DNA of 64,000 nt from Misgurnus anguillicaudatus. Taxonomy: Eukaryota; Chordata; Actinopteri; Cypriniformes; Cobitidae. The DNA lies in the NCBI RefSeq assembly GCF_027580225.2, contig NC_073358.2:6577501-6641500 (forward strand), read 5' to 3'. Numbering within the stretch: the first letter of the stretch is position 1; each line of letters starts with the position of its first letter. Under the pieces are notes generated by a model. That model had not been told where the DNA came from. It did not search any database and saw nothing but the letters and a program-made list of their open reading frames with translations. This document shows positions 1 through 12,500 of the stretch, piece by piece. Position numbers and translations under genes: made by a program.

Positions 1-1035
1 ATTAGTTGGTGCAAAATTTTTAAGTAAAATTTTTTGGGGAAATTATTTTTTTAAGTTGAATGAAAGGCAACCAGGTAACTTTCTTTTTTAAAGCGTAACT
101 AAACCCCTGGTCAGAGCCTGACTCCTCCCACTGGCAATATTTGAAAAATGCAAGAAAAGTGGGCAGATCCCAACAGAGATAGAGGGGACGAACTAAGCTT
201 GTTCCAAATGTGTGGTGAGATCGTAACAAGGGCGTGGTGAGCTTGAACCTGCTTACGTCACGAGTCATTTTTTGGACCCAACATCCAATAGGAACATTCA
301 ACTGCAGTAGCCACCGTTTAACCTGAAGAGGGCAGCACTCAGACGTTTTTACACCATATATTGTAGTATTGAAACACTTTATATCCAAATGTCAAAAAAC
401 TTACTTAAATCAATGAACAGCACTAATAAAGCATCATTCTTACAGATCATTAACTAAAAAAAATTTGGTTTAGGGTTTAGTTACTCTTTAAGTTGAACCA
501 ACTATTTTTTTACTATTTTTTTAAATGAGAAAAATCCTGAAATGTTTTCCTTAAAATTTCCTAAAATTATCGTTTTTATGCCAAAAATCACAAGGATATT
601 AAGTAAATTTCCTACCATAAGTATGCACTGTATAAAATATTTGTTGGTTTCCTTGAAAATATTAGTTGGTGCAAAATTTTTAAGTAAAATTTTTTGGGGA
701 AATTATTTTTTTAAGTTGAATGAAAGGCAACCAGGTAACTTTCTTTTTTAAGTTGAACCAACTATTTTTTTACTATTTTTTTAAATGAGAAAAATCCTGA
801 AATGTTTTCCTTAAAATTTCCTAAAATTATAGTTTTTATGCCAAAAATCACAAGGGTATTAAGTACATTTCCTACCATAAGTATGCACTGTATAAAATAT
901 TTGTTGGTTTCCTTAAAAATATTAGTTGGCGCAATATTTTTAAGTTCAAATTGTTGTAAACTAATATTTTAAGTTGAATGAACTCAACATTTTAAGGCAA
1001 CCAAACTTACTTTTTTAAGTTGAGCCAACTATTCT
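1..1035. repeat. 260-bp AT-rich tandem repeat, about 2.5 units
   Basis: The segment starting AGTTGAACCAACTATTTTTT at 491 recurs at 751 and runs to about 1035. The first 91 bases match the tail of the unit at 661-751. The units therefore ran in tandem before the MITE at 92-486 split them. The Met-initiated reading frame at 542-751 lies wholly in this repeat and is not a gene. Confidence 0.7.
87..491. mobile_element. Short inverted-repeat DNA transposon (MITE) with target duplication
   Basis: The element spans 92-486. Its left end reads AGCGTAACTAAACCCC and its right end reads GGGTTTAGTTACTC, so the termini are inverted repeats. TTTAA occurs on both sides (87-91 and 487-491) and looks like the target-site duplication. 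The insertion splits a 260-bp tandem repeat whose uninterrupted form is seen around 741-755. No transposase is encoded, so it is non-autonomous. Confidence 0.75.
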
Positions 1036-1302
1036 TTACAGTGTATCAAAATCAAAATTTTGACAACTTTAAAGATGATTTTCTCAATATTTGTATTTTT
1101 TGCACCCTCAGATTCCAGAATTTAAAATAGTTGTATCTCGACCAAATATTGTCCTATCCTAACAAACCATACATTAATGGAAAACGTACTCAGCTTTCCA
1201 ATGACGGATAAATTACTTTGACCCTTATTACTGGTTTTGTGGTCCAGAGACACATGTACTTGGCTAAGCTGGTGTTTTCATCAAAGATAAAACAACATAA
1301 TG

Positions 1303-1345
1303 ATTTACATTTATGCATTTTATCCAAAGCGACTTTAGGAAAAAA
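1303..1345 (+). repeat. Fragment of a SINE-type tail
   Basis: The stretch containing TTTATCCAAAGCGACTTTAG resembles the 3' tail shared by many fish SINEs (a segment usually reading TTATCCAAAGCGACTTAC). Only about 40 bases are recognisable, and no tRNA-like head is present. Confidence 0.4.
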
Positions 1346-1415
1346 TAAAGCGATTGTTTATATGATCTTTAACATATGTTCATGTTAAGTGCTAACACAG
1401 CATTAATGCCTACAG

Positions 1416-1530
1416 CACCAAGGAGAAGACTAATAAGGATGACATTGTCGTAGAGATGAAAGCCAACAAGACAGAAGAGTCTGTGCTATTAAAAGGCATC
1501 AACGGTGACAAAAAACCACCCAATGATCAG
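1416..1530 (+). CDS. mcam: MCAM (CD146) cytoplasmic-tail exon, partial gene
   Basis: MCAM is an immunoglobulin-superfamily adhesion receptor of endothelial and neural cells; this exon would encode most of its intracellular tail. The exon follows a CCTACAG acceptor, has one leading base, then 38 codons, and ends in phase 0 at CAG before GTGACC. The peptide contains DDIVVEMKANKTEESVLLKG and ends DKKPPNDQ. It parallels the human tail (VVEVK, then LLQG, then GDKRAPGDQ) in order and spacing. In human a short last exon encoding GEKYIDLRH follows; I could not find its counterpart to 6.5 kb. Earlier exons must lie left of the window, because 1-1415 holds only repeats and intron-like sequence. It could also be an isolated exon remnant. 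Confidence 0.65.
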
Positions 1531-3090
1531 GTGACCATGTACACAGCAATATCAAAAACTCTTGGACGGTGTCATTTTCACTTTAACTAACATGCATTTG
1601 CTTTCATTTCTCTTGAATAAAGAGCACAGCACTGAGCTCATAAAATGGAGGACTAAAGATTTTGTGGAGGACTTATTGTGGATGGGTTATCTTCTCTGGA
1701 TGAAGTGGACTGCGGTTAACGTTGGGATAAACAGGACTCGAGGAAGTTCTTATTTTGTTGTACTGATCTCCAACATGTTTTTCTTTAGTTGTCGACCAAT
1801 TCAAGAGCGTCACTGTGTCCTTTAAGATTTCAAAACGTGTATATATTATAAATATATTTAGCTATCGGTCCTGTGACCTAATTCTTTGTCCTTTTTAAAG
1901 CTCTGTCAAGCAAATCGTTTCGTTGTTTGGTATTACATAGTGTTAAAGAAATAATAAACTACCTAAAAGTCTTCATAGAGGTCTACAGGCAAACATTTAC
2001 GATAAAAACAAACCCTGTACGACTGGACGATAAACCCAGTTAATAAACACACGAGGGATTTAATTCATGATGCTTACTAGTGTGTGGGTTACGGTCCAAT
2101 TTCACTGAACTACTGCAGAGCTCATGTACTGTTTGTAAATAAGTTTAGGGAAGAATCTTGTAGCTCCTGGTGTTTTCGACTGCTGAGGGGAATCGCGGCC
2201 GCCCCTGTTTCTGCCTCAACTGCAGTGCCTGCCGAGATGCGTCTGCAGTTTACTTCAATGTTAGTTACACTGAACGCTTTGTGTTGTGTCTTGTTTGTTT
2301 CGTGCATGTCTCTGTATTTGGTGAAGGGAGAGTTATTTTGTTAAAAAATAAAAGGTCGTTTTATAAAAAAGAAGCGTTAGGTTTAAACCGGATATTGTTT
2401 GGAAAGTGCATTTTCAGGTCTTAATTATTGTCTTTGGTTTTAATGTACATAGTTTTATACCTTACATGTTGTTTAATATTGGCTTTTCTGCTTTACATTT
2501 GAGCAACAAGAATGTGACCCACGTGCCATCTATGTGAATAGGCCATTCATGGACAAATCATTTTGGCTCATCCACTATTATCTTATAAATAAATTCAGTT
2601 TAATGAGTATTTATAACCTTTGCGTTTATAACTGATAAACACACCCCGTTTTGCAAAAGGTTATTCATCTTTATGTTGTTTAAAGATTGGTGTGAGCCAT
2701 TTGAGACTGTTGTCTGAACACTGAAGCATTATTACACTGAAACATGAAGCTTTACTCGCCTGTTTATGTGAGGAAATCATATTGGCATAACACAAGCTGT
2801 TGTTGTTATCATTATAGTGTTCACAAACTGTTAGGCAATGTTTTATGTTTCGAATTCACTTTTGATTGTAAATAAGGTACTTGTGGTTTGTGTTTATTGC
2901 TTGCATTTTGTATATTTTCTATTGGCCAAAAATCCAAATAAAGGTATGTTACATTCATGTCTATCTCCAACTTTATGGTTGCCGTTTTTAGATGTCAAAC
3001 ATGAAAAATGGCATTGCTTTCCAGGTCAGACTGCTTTTTGTGTAGAACTAGGCTGTCATTTAATCTTTCTCCGTCTATTAAACCTACCAA
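1531..3090. other. Gene-free stretch downstream of the mcam exon
   Basis: No convincing exon was found here. The sequence is not a recognised transposon and could be intron or 3' untranslated sequence of mcam. AATAAA motifs occur near 2586 and 2935. Open frames between 1562 and 2424 have no recognisable similarity. Confidence 0.4.
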
Positions 3091-3315
3091 TAGGCTTTAT
3101 GCCCAGCTGCACTACTTCCTGAACTTCAGCCAGCTCCTTGTTTCCTGTCTGCCATTATTAGACAAACTGATTAATCCAGGTGTGTCTGATTGTTTTTGTT
3201 GGGACTACTGAGGTCAGACACACCTGGATTGATCGGTTTGTCCAATAATGGCAAACAGGAAACAAGGAGCTGGCTGAAGTTCAGGAAGTAGTGCAGCTGG
3301 GCATAAAGCCTATTA
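3091..3315. repeat. Near-perfect 225-bp hairpin (inverted repeat)
   Basis: The left arm (about 3091-3188, beginning AATAGGCTTTATGCCCAGC) is the reverse complement of the right arm (about 3212-3315, ending GGGCATAAAGCCTATT), with a loop of roughly 24 bases. The arms are about 100 bases long with few mismatches. Open frames on the two strands give nearly the same peptide, which is simply the effect of the inverted repeat. Confidence 0.85.
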
Positions 3316-3624
3316 AGATCCATGTCATGTATTAGCCCACAGTGCCATCTATTGGACATCAGTTAGTCAATGTACAACATTACAAGAACACAAACCTCTC
3401 CCCTTTTCACAAGGCATTTAAAAAGTTGTAATTACTGTATTCACTATATTCAGTTTGAGAAAATGAAAATATTAACTTATGTTAAAAATACATGAATTAC
3501 ACACATTTTCTAATTTCTCATTTATTTGTAATATGTTTTATTTGTGTAGTGTTATAATTTCTATACAATACTGCTTTGTTTGCTATTTTCAATTATTATT
3601 ATTCATAGGTTTTGGTTAATTGTA

Positions 3625-3999
3625 TTAAAGGTGCAGTGTGTAACTTTTATAAGGATCTTTTGACAGAAATGCAATATAAAATACATAACTATATTTTCAG
3701 TGGTGTATAAAGACCTTTCATAATGAATCGTTATGTTTTATTACCTTAGAAGAGATGTTTTTATCTACATACATCAAGGGTCCCCTTACATGGAAGTCGC
3801 CATTTTGTGCCGCCATGTTTCTACAGAAGCCCTTACGGACAAACTTTTTTTACCAAGTTGGCTCTGAAGATGACATGTTTGTCTGGTGGCGGCTACTGTA
3901 GCTTCTCTATGCGTTTTAGTGAACAGTGGACTGAAACGTTGGTTGAAATTCATAACCTCACCACTAGATGCCGCTAAAATTTACACACTGCACCTTTAA
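3625..3999. mobile_element. MITE, TTAAAGGTGCAGTGTGTAA family, copy 1
   Basis: The left end TTAAAGGTGCAGTGTGTAA is mirrored by the right end TTACACACTGCACCTTTAA. There is no coding capacity. Related copies lie at 29314-29666 and, split by nested insertions, at 44490-45769. Confidence 0.85.
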
Positions 4000-4144
4000 A
4001 TAGTTAGGGTAAGTTTGACCACAAAACATGATATAAATTGTAATCAAATAATAATTATTAATAAGTCCTGTATAATTTTGTGCCCCTGCCAAGATATTAT
4101 CACCCCATATTTCTCCACACCATAAAAATAGTTCCCCTGAAATA

Positions 4145-4230
4145 GTTCAATTCAATTTTATTTATATAGCGCTTTTCACAATTGTTTAATTGTTTCAAAG
4201 CAGCTTTACATTAAAAGATGCAGGAGAAAA
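4145..4230. repeat. Dispersed teleost repeat fragment
   Basis: The segment TTTATTTATATAGCGCTTTT is a very common interspersed motif of fish genomes. The boundaries are unclear. Confidence 0.4.
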
Positions 4231-4362
4231 CACAGAAAAATCGATGGACAACATAAGTACCAAAAATCAGCGGCTAAGATTAAACCTATCTAGGGAGCGT
4301 AGTAATAATGTAACGTATAGAAGATGGTGCAAAGCTAAGCCAATGTCAGCTGACTCCCTACA

Positions 4363-4777
4363 CTGTAAAAAAAATCCGTAGAAATTGCAGCTGAGTTGCC
4401 GGCAATCCACCGCAGATTTAAATGTATGTTACCCACTGGCTACATTTTGTTCAAAGTTAAACGAACATCAAACATTTACAAGTCTTTGTCTTTACAGAGT
4501 AAAACTAAAAAACAACATCAAGCAAAACATTCTGGGAAACAAAATCTGAAGCAAAAAACAGAAAAAGGTTGATGATGATTTCTGATTCCCAGAATGCTTT
4601 GCATAAGGCTGTTATTGTATAGTTTTATTCTGTAAAGATAAAGACTTGTTAATATTTAAAATTTATTTAACTTTGAACAAACTCTTGCCAGTAAATAACA
4701 TAAATGTAAATCTACGGTAAATTACCGGCAACCCAGCTGCAATAACATTGAAATTTTTAAGGACTTTTTTTACAGTG
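4363..4777. mobile_element. Mariner-type MITE with TA target duplication
   Basis: The element begins CACTGTAAAAAA, ends TTTTTTTACAGTG, and is flanked by TA on each side. Longer internal inverted repeats include CCGGCAA near both ends. It has no transposase. Confidence 0.75.
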
Positions 4778-5164
4778 TAGGCCTAGGGGTTGAAAAAACC
4801 CCTAGTAGAAAAAAACCCTTCTGGCTTTTTTAGTCAGGAGTAGAAAAAATCCTAGGAGGGGAAAAAACTTGAGAGAAAGAAGTAAATAGTTCATAATGAA
4901 GGTTAAAGGAAATGGAAGTGACATTAACTCATTGGTTTGGTAACCGGTTAAAGAAGTAGAATGGATAGTTGATGGATTTCTTCAGCGGATTCCACCAGAT
5001 CAAAGTTTTTGGGAAAATCAAGGGGGGCTCAAAAAAAATTCTAATGGATTTAATGCAAGGTTCCCACACCTTAGTTAACTTCAAATTCAAGGACCTTTTA
5101 AGGACTTTCCAGGTCCAATACCCTCAAATTCAAAGACTAACATTTCACATTTCAAGTGAGAGCA

Positions 5165-5465
5165 AGGTTACATCCTGTAACCTTTTAAGATACACTGTTA
5201 CAGTTCCCTTGCGAGGGAACTCGCGCTGCGTCACTGCCGGTGACACTTTGGGGACGCCTCCATGGGTAAGTGCGTCTGTGTATATCAAATTCAACCAATG
5301 GTGAGGCTTAACGTCAAAGACAGGGTGATGCAGGAGACAGGAAGTATATCACTATCTGAAATATTCCCAAAGACAGCGTTACAGGGACGCAGGAAGTATG
5401 GCAAGGGAGACGCAGCGTCTGGTTCCCTTCTCAGGGAACAACAGTTGCATACGTAACCCGAGACG
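5165..5465. mobile_element. Inverted-repeat element carrying GTTCCCT termini
   Basis: GTTCCCTTGCGAGGGAAC near the left and TTCCCTTCTCAGGGAACA near the right, plus GTAACC-type ends, suggest a non-autonomous inverted-repeat element. Exact ends are uncertain. Confidence 0.5.
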
Positions 5466-5774
5466 TTTTCATGTGTCAAACACAACTATGCAAAAAAGCA
5501 TTTTGGTATGAATCAACATTCGCATACAGAAGATATAAGCATTTAAAGTGAACAGTTTAGCATGTGTGTTTAAAAAGTCTAGAATTTTTATGATATTATC
5601 CTACACCACACAGGGAATAATATGGATTTTTTTCCAGAATACAAGCCATTAAAAGTGCTTGAATCTATGTATGTATATTTTCAAAAACTTCCCATGGCCT
5701 TGAATTTTTCCCCCAGATTCACAAACTTTCAAGGAGTTCGAGGACCCCTGGGAACCCTGTTAATGGTTATAATA

Positions 5775-6189
5775 CACTGCATACAAATAATTCTTAGTGT
5801 TTTTGTCTTGTTTTCAGTAAAAATATCTAAAAATTCTTAAATTAAGATGCTTTTTCTTGATGAACAAAACTACCCAATAAAATAAGTCTAGTTTTTAGAC
5901 CAAAATATCAAATTTAAGTGATTTTGTGCATAAAACAACCAAAAAAAAAATATCAATGGGGTAAGCACATTTTTCTTGAATTTAGTGTTTAAGAAAAATG
6001 TTCAAGATTTTTTGCTTACCCCATTGGCAGATTTTTTTGCTTGTTTAATGCACAAAATCACTTATTTTTCTTGGGTCGTTTTGCTCATCAAGAAAAAGCA
6101 TCTTAATTTAAGAATTTTTAGATATTTTTACTGAAAACAAGACAAACATTCTAAGAATTTTTTTTACTTGAAAATCATTTTTTGCAGTG
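5775..6189. mobile_element. Palindromic mariner-type MITE
   Basis: The ends are CACTGCA and TGCAGTG, flanked by TA. The arms are long and nearly complementary: AAATATCTAAAAATTCTTAA on the left is mirrored around 6108-6127. Confidence 0.8.
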
Positions 6190-6424
6190 TAGGGGTTGTG
6201 TTGGTTTTAAAAGTAATTAAAATGGTGTCTGATGGTCTTTACTAGTAATGTGTTGGGTTTTAATGGTGGGATGCTATCTGTTATCTGGAACTATAACTAC
6301 ACCACATATTTTAGACCCTTGCAGCCAACAACCAAAACTAATAAGTATAGGAACGTATCTACTGTAGATAGATAAGGCAGTACAGAAGTAAAGTAAATGA
6401 TGATTTAGCATGGACCTAAATGTA

Positions 6425-6430
6425 TTTATT
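6425..6430 (-). terminator. Candidate poly(A) signal of C11orf54 copy A
   Basis: AATAAA read on the minus strand lies about 85 bases beyond the stop codon of the downstream C11orf54 copy. There is no transcript evidence. Confidence 0.45.
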
Positions 6431-6513
6431 AAACTGTAGTGGAAATTAATCAATCAATAAAAAATATGCCTTTACAGTACAATAAACTAATTTGAATCTG
6501 AATAGTCAACAGT

Positions 6514-9500
6514 TTAATCTCTTCCAACATTGTGCGTCTCAGTAGGTCGATCGATTCGGTAGATGAACTCCGCGGGGAGGAAATATCCCAGGTACTCCAC
6601 TGTGTCTGGTGTGGTGTCTATGTAGTAATGGCCTCCTTCACCATGATGACTCAAACCATGAGTATGCTCCACTCTCAGATCAAGACCCTGTGAATTAAAG
6701 AAACTTATTTAAAGGGATAGTTCATCCAAAAATAAAAATTCTGTAATCATTTACTCACTCTCATCTTGTTATAAACCCGCATAAATTTCTTTGTTCTGAT
6801 GAACACTACGGAAGATATTTGAGGAATGTTTGTAACCAAACCATAGTAGGAAAAAAAGAATACTATGGAAGTGAATGGGGCTCAAGAACGGTTTGGTTTA
6901 AACATTCCTCAAAATTTCTTCCTGTGTGTTCAGCAGAACATAGAAATGTATACAGGTTTCTATCAACATGAGAGCGAGTAAATAATCACAGAATTTTCAT
7001 TTTTAGGTGAACTGTCCCTTTAACGCTAAATGTTACTGAGATTGTGTGAGTTTATACTTACTGGGTCTTTGGACACCATAACAGATTGACAGATAAATGG
7101 GGCACTGACTTCAAAATATCTCAGCCATTTGTCAACATCCTCATTTGTCTTCAGTGGGCAAGAGGAAAATTCAGGTGGCTTGTAATGCAACAGACAAGGT
7201 TACATTTACAGTAACATCACTGCATTATTTCTATTATATCATTTCATTTACGGTTCACCTTTAACCTGTTCTATAGAGTGCAACAGTTGTACTGATTCAT
7301 GAGACTTCATGCCATTTGCTATGCTTTACAGGAGTGAGTGAGTGAGTGATGATGTGACTTTTTTGGAGATTTCCCTTTGCTGATTGCACCCAAAAATTTG
7401 AATTTCATAAATGGGGTGGCCAGGGCTACTGTCTACTTAAGGGGGTCCATAGTTCATGAAAGAAATGAAAGTTGAAAGTTTATGAGGAAAATCCATGGAA
7501 CTTTTAAAAGCCTTCTGTGGCACTTTTTTGTTTCATTTTGCCCTTTGTTTTTTTATTTATATTTTTAATCTCTTACCATGATGTGGACCTTTGCCTTCCC
7601 TTTTTGTATGATGAAAGTTCCCCCCAGTGCAACACATTTCTCCTTATAATGTTCTTCCATGGCCTTTCTCATAGATTTCACAAGACTGTCTCCTCCAGTC
7701 CTTCTACAGGCTCTCATCTCAATGACCTAAAATGACAATATGATTAAAGGTGTTAAAGGGATAGTTCACCAAAACATGAAATGAGTTCCTTTATTCGGTT
7801 GAGCACAAAAGAAGATATTTTAACTCTTTCCCCGCCATTGAGAGAAAACGACGCCAGTGAGGAGTTTTCCGGCAATCTATATTTCCGCTATTATTCATCA
7901 AGTGGTGCTCTCATCCAACTTATAAAACCCGGAAGCATCTCCTTAGGGCAAACTGTTCAAATTCTGTGTGTTTTGATCATCGCTCTGAATCTGATCTCTA
8001 TCAAAAGTCCTTCACAAAAACACAATTATTTCAGCCTTTTACTTAAAATTTGGTATTTTTTAAGAAACCTACAAATATTTGAGAAGTGATAAAAAGAGAA
8101 CAAATGAAGGTAAAATGAAATGTGTTTTTTTTTAAAGCAGAGGGTCTGTTCTTTCATTTGATATATTGTATGTTTTTATATATTTAAAGAAGAAACATTT
8201 CTGGAAGGCATTCAACTTTTTTTGAAAATCATAAAAATAACTGCCGCTGGCTAGCAACTTTTTTAAAAACGCTGGCGGGGAAAAGGTTAATAAATGATGG
8301 TTACCACACAGTTGATAGTAGTACCAATTGACTTCCATAGTAGGAAAACAAATACTATAAACGTCAATGTGTACCATCAACTGCGTACCGTAATTTATCA
8401 AAATATATTTTTTGTGTTCAACAGAATAAAGAAACTTATACAGGTTTGGAGCAATGAGGGTTAGGAAATGATGACAGTATTTTTATTTTTGGGGTGAATT
8501 ATCACTTTAATAATAATACTGTCACATGCACGCTAAAAATCTGACTTCTTAACTCATTCCCCGCCAGTCATTTTTTGTGATTTTCACAAAAGTTTCACAA
8601 AATGCCTTCCAGAAAAATTTTCTTCTAAAAATATATAAATATACAAATATATCAAATGAAACCCTCTGCTTTCAAAAAACAAACAAAACAAGAAAAAAAA
8701 ACAGATTCATCCTATCTATATTTTTTTCTCTGCTTATAATCTCTTAAATAAAAATAATAAAATTTTTAGCAAAAAGTTGAAATTATTGCATTTTTGTGAA
8801 GAAATTTTTTTAGAGATCAGATTCAGAACGATTATCAAAACATACACAGAGTTTAATTAGTGAATAATGTTTTGGCTTCAGTTTTTTCATAAATTGGATA
8901 AATTGAAAAATCAATCTAGTGGATAATCGCGGTATTGCAGATTAACATAAACATTCATCAGGAACACATTTTTATATGCAAATGTTTTCTCTTAAGTGAC
9001 GAGATAACTCGTCAATGGTGGGGAAAGAGTTAATAATACACAGTAAATGCAATTCGGGGAAAAAAAATTGTTAGTTGTGTGCATTAGTATCGAGCCCCTA
9101 AGGTGATATTGGAGTAAAAAAATCTAAAGTTTAGTTTCATGTGCTCGTGTAAAACTTTCATGTGCTCACGTGAAACTTTCATGTGCTCACGCGAAACCTT
9201 CATGTGCAGAATTTTTTTTAAAGTTTAGTTTAGCTTGCGCACTTGAAACTATTGTGCGTGCATGTTTCACGTGCGCACGAGAAAGTTTCATGTGAGCACA
9301 CGAAAGTTTCACGTGAGCACGCGAAAGTTTCACATGAGCATGCGATAGTTTCATGTGAGCATGCGATAGTTTCATGTGAGCATGTGATAGTTTCACGTGC
9401 ACACGTGAAACTAAACTTTATTTAATTTTTGCTCCATGTCCACTTAGGGGCCCATACATTTTCATAAACCTGCACAGAGAAAAAGATTTCTACTCAAGAT

Positions 9501-12500
9501 TTCTATAAAAAAATAAATAATAAAAAAAACGTTTTTACCAAACCCATTTGTACGGAGCCTCTACGGGGACATGGAACAAAAATTTAATAAATATAAAAAT
9601 TAAAGTGTCACGTGAAACTTTCGTGTGCACACGCGATAGTTTCACGAGCATGCGATAGTTTTCACTTGCGCACGCGATAGTTTCACGTGAGCACACGAAA
9701 CTAAACTCTGCACATGAAGGTTTCACGTGAGCACATGAAACTAAACATTAGATTTTTTTACTTCAATGTCACCTTAGGGGCTCGGTATATTTGTATGCTT
9801 TCAAAACACTTGGAATACACAAGGTTCTTACCTTTCCAGGTTTACCCTCACATGCATAGAGGTTTGCAAGAAGGCCAAAGTCACAGTCATCGAACCTCTC
9901 GCTGTATTTCCCATGCACACATTTTCCGTCCACTGGGTTGATGGAGGAGAAATAACTACCATTCACCACAGGTCTCCCCTCAGCTTCAGTCAGCACCAGA
10001 GGCATTAACTGGAAGATGACAGAGAAGAGAGCAATGCATTAAACCAAAACCAATTTAAAAGCATAGTTTACCCAAAAATGAAAATTCTGTCATCATTTAC
10101 CCACCCTCATGTTGTTACAAACCTATATAAATGTATTTTTAACCTGTATAAACTTCAAAAACATACAGTACCACATAAAAGTCGAACTGTGGGGCTGTTA
10201 CTATATTAAACAATATGGTTAAAGGTATTCAGATCAAAGTACAAATACCACAAAACAATAGGCATGTTTTTTTAAAGTTGGACTTTGTCTGCTCTCACTT
10301 CATCTTAGCACAAACATACTGTACTGCACTTATAGGTACACGGGTTACTTTAAAAAACACCAAATCCTTATATTCTTTAGCTTTTTTGGACCACTAAGTC
10401 TTCATTTCATAGAGAGCATATGTTATAAACACATTTTAAAAAATACTATTCATTGGAAATGTATAGAAGCTTGTTGTTTTCACTGTTATACACACCTCTC
10501 CATTCATCCCAACTGTTTTGAAGGAGACGGCACCGGCACCAAGCATAAATGCACCAGGCAGCTCTATCTCCTTAGACACAGTGTTCATGTTGTACACCTT
10601 ACAACAAAAGTGTGCAGTGGATCAGGATAGAAAATAAGAAATCGATTATTTATAATTATATCCATAATGATTTATTATCAAACCTTGTCCTCTTGGACCA
10701 GAGGAAACAAATAAGGTACACCTCCAACATCAGTAATGCGAGGTTTTCCACACAGACCTAAAGTATTAAAAGAGTAACACGTGTTAAATTAACAGTCTGT
10801 TACTCCCTGACAAATGAATTAAGCAATATTTATACACTCACCTTTAACAGGAAACCTAAATGGCTCTTGTGTGAGATCTGGACAGTCGGCGACAGATACT
10901 TTAACATCAATGAAATTCTTATTCAGTCCCAACTCCAGCACTGTTACACAAAATGATTTAATAGTAATAAAATAAAATAAAGTCATGAGTGTTTTTGTTT
11001 ATTAAAACAGCTTATTAGCTCCCATCATAGTAAATATTACAGTATAACAGTATTTACTACACTCTAAAAAACAAACGGTGCTATATAGCACCAAAACAGC
11101 CGCCCTGAATCGCAACGACAGAAGAACCACCTCCAGTGCCACACAGCACCGGTGAAGCACCAGCGAAGCACCCGTGCAGAACCACATAGTGCCATGCAGA
11201 ACCATATGTGGTGCTATATGGCCCCTATATGGTTCTACACTGGTGCTTCACTGGTGCTTCACTGGTGCTTCACTGGTTCTTCACCGGTGCTATATGGCAC
11301 TAAAATGGTTCTTCTATCGTTACGATCCAAAGCAATTGTTTTGGTGCTATATAGCACCGTTTGTTTTTTTAGAGTGTACTGTTCATTAATTATGTTGGCT
11401 TGAGAAAGCCAACATACTGTTGTTGCACTTAAACTTATTATGTTGGCTTTGAAAAAGCCAACATATTGTTATTGCTCTTAAACTTATTATTAGTGGTGCT
11501 TGCATTTATGCAAGGCATCACTATTACTATTGTGCATACTTAAGAATAAAGATATAATATGTCGCAAAAAAGTTTGGCGCGTAACTCGTCCCGCACGCTT
11601 TGTCGCAGTCCCATGAAAGAGGGCTCAAATTGACCGGTTTATTGAGGAGAGGTGTGCTATGACTTTTATAAGGGATCGGGTGCAGGATTTCCGAAAGGGG
11701 GGCGAAAAACCACCCGAAAAAACCCATTGACTTAACATTGGCCCGAACTTTGACGGGTCATAGCGCCGCTCGAGGATTTTGTAGAAACATGTAGGTTACA
11801 ACATTTGAAGAGGCTGACAGGCTCTGTAAGAACATACATCACATTGGGGTGTGAGTTGTACCCCTGGGGTGTTAGAGGCACCCGAAATTTCCCATTGACT
11901 TATAATGGGGCAGGAAACATGCCCATATAAGGGAATAAAACAGTTCCAGATGGGATATCTTTGCTTTACAGTGTCGTAGAGATAAGTGGGTGGGCTCATT
12001 TTACTCAGGAATCCAATCAGTCTCTCAGGATCATCCCAGAGCTATTAAGCCACGCCCCTAGCAACAATTTCGGGCACCCTAGCAACATCTCCCATAGACT
12101 TCCATTATAAAATGCCCAGAGGGATATCTTTGCACCACAGTGTCATAGAGACATGGGGGTGGGCTCATTTTACTCAGGCATCCAATCAGTCTCTCAGGAT
12201 CCTTACATAGGTATTAAGCCACGCCCCTAGCAACCACTTTTGAGCACCCTAGCAACATAAAATTCAAACAGTTATATCTCGGCATCCGAACATCGTAGAG
12301 ACACGGGGGTTGGACCGTTTGACTCGTGACTCAGAGTGTAATCATTATGGGATGCCAATTTTTTCCCTAGCAACCAAATACAGTACCCTAGCAACAGAGT
12401 AAACAAAGCCTTATATCTCCGCATCAGAACATCGTAGAGACACGGGGGTTGGACCGTTTGACTCGTGACTCGAAGGGTAATCACTAGTGGATGCCATTTT

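Noticed and set aside
1562..2424. Several frames of 60-87 residues as small genes or mcam exons
   Set aside because: They overlap on both strands, have no splice sites in the right phase and no recognisable similarity.
3008..3359. Similar peptides on opposite strands (RLYAQLHYFLNFSQLL)
   Set aside because: They are the two arms of one hairpin.
9187..9425. Heptad-repeat peptides (KLSHAHM) open on both strands
   Set aside because: The 21-bp inverted and direct repeat of a fold-back element is open in both directions by composition.
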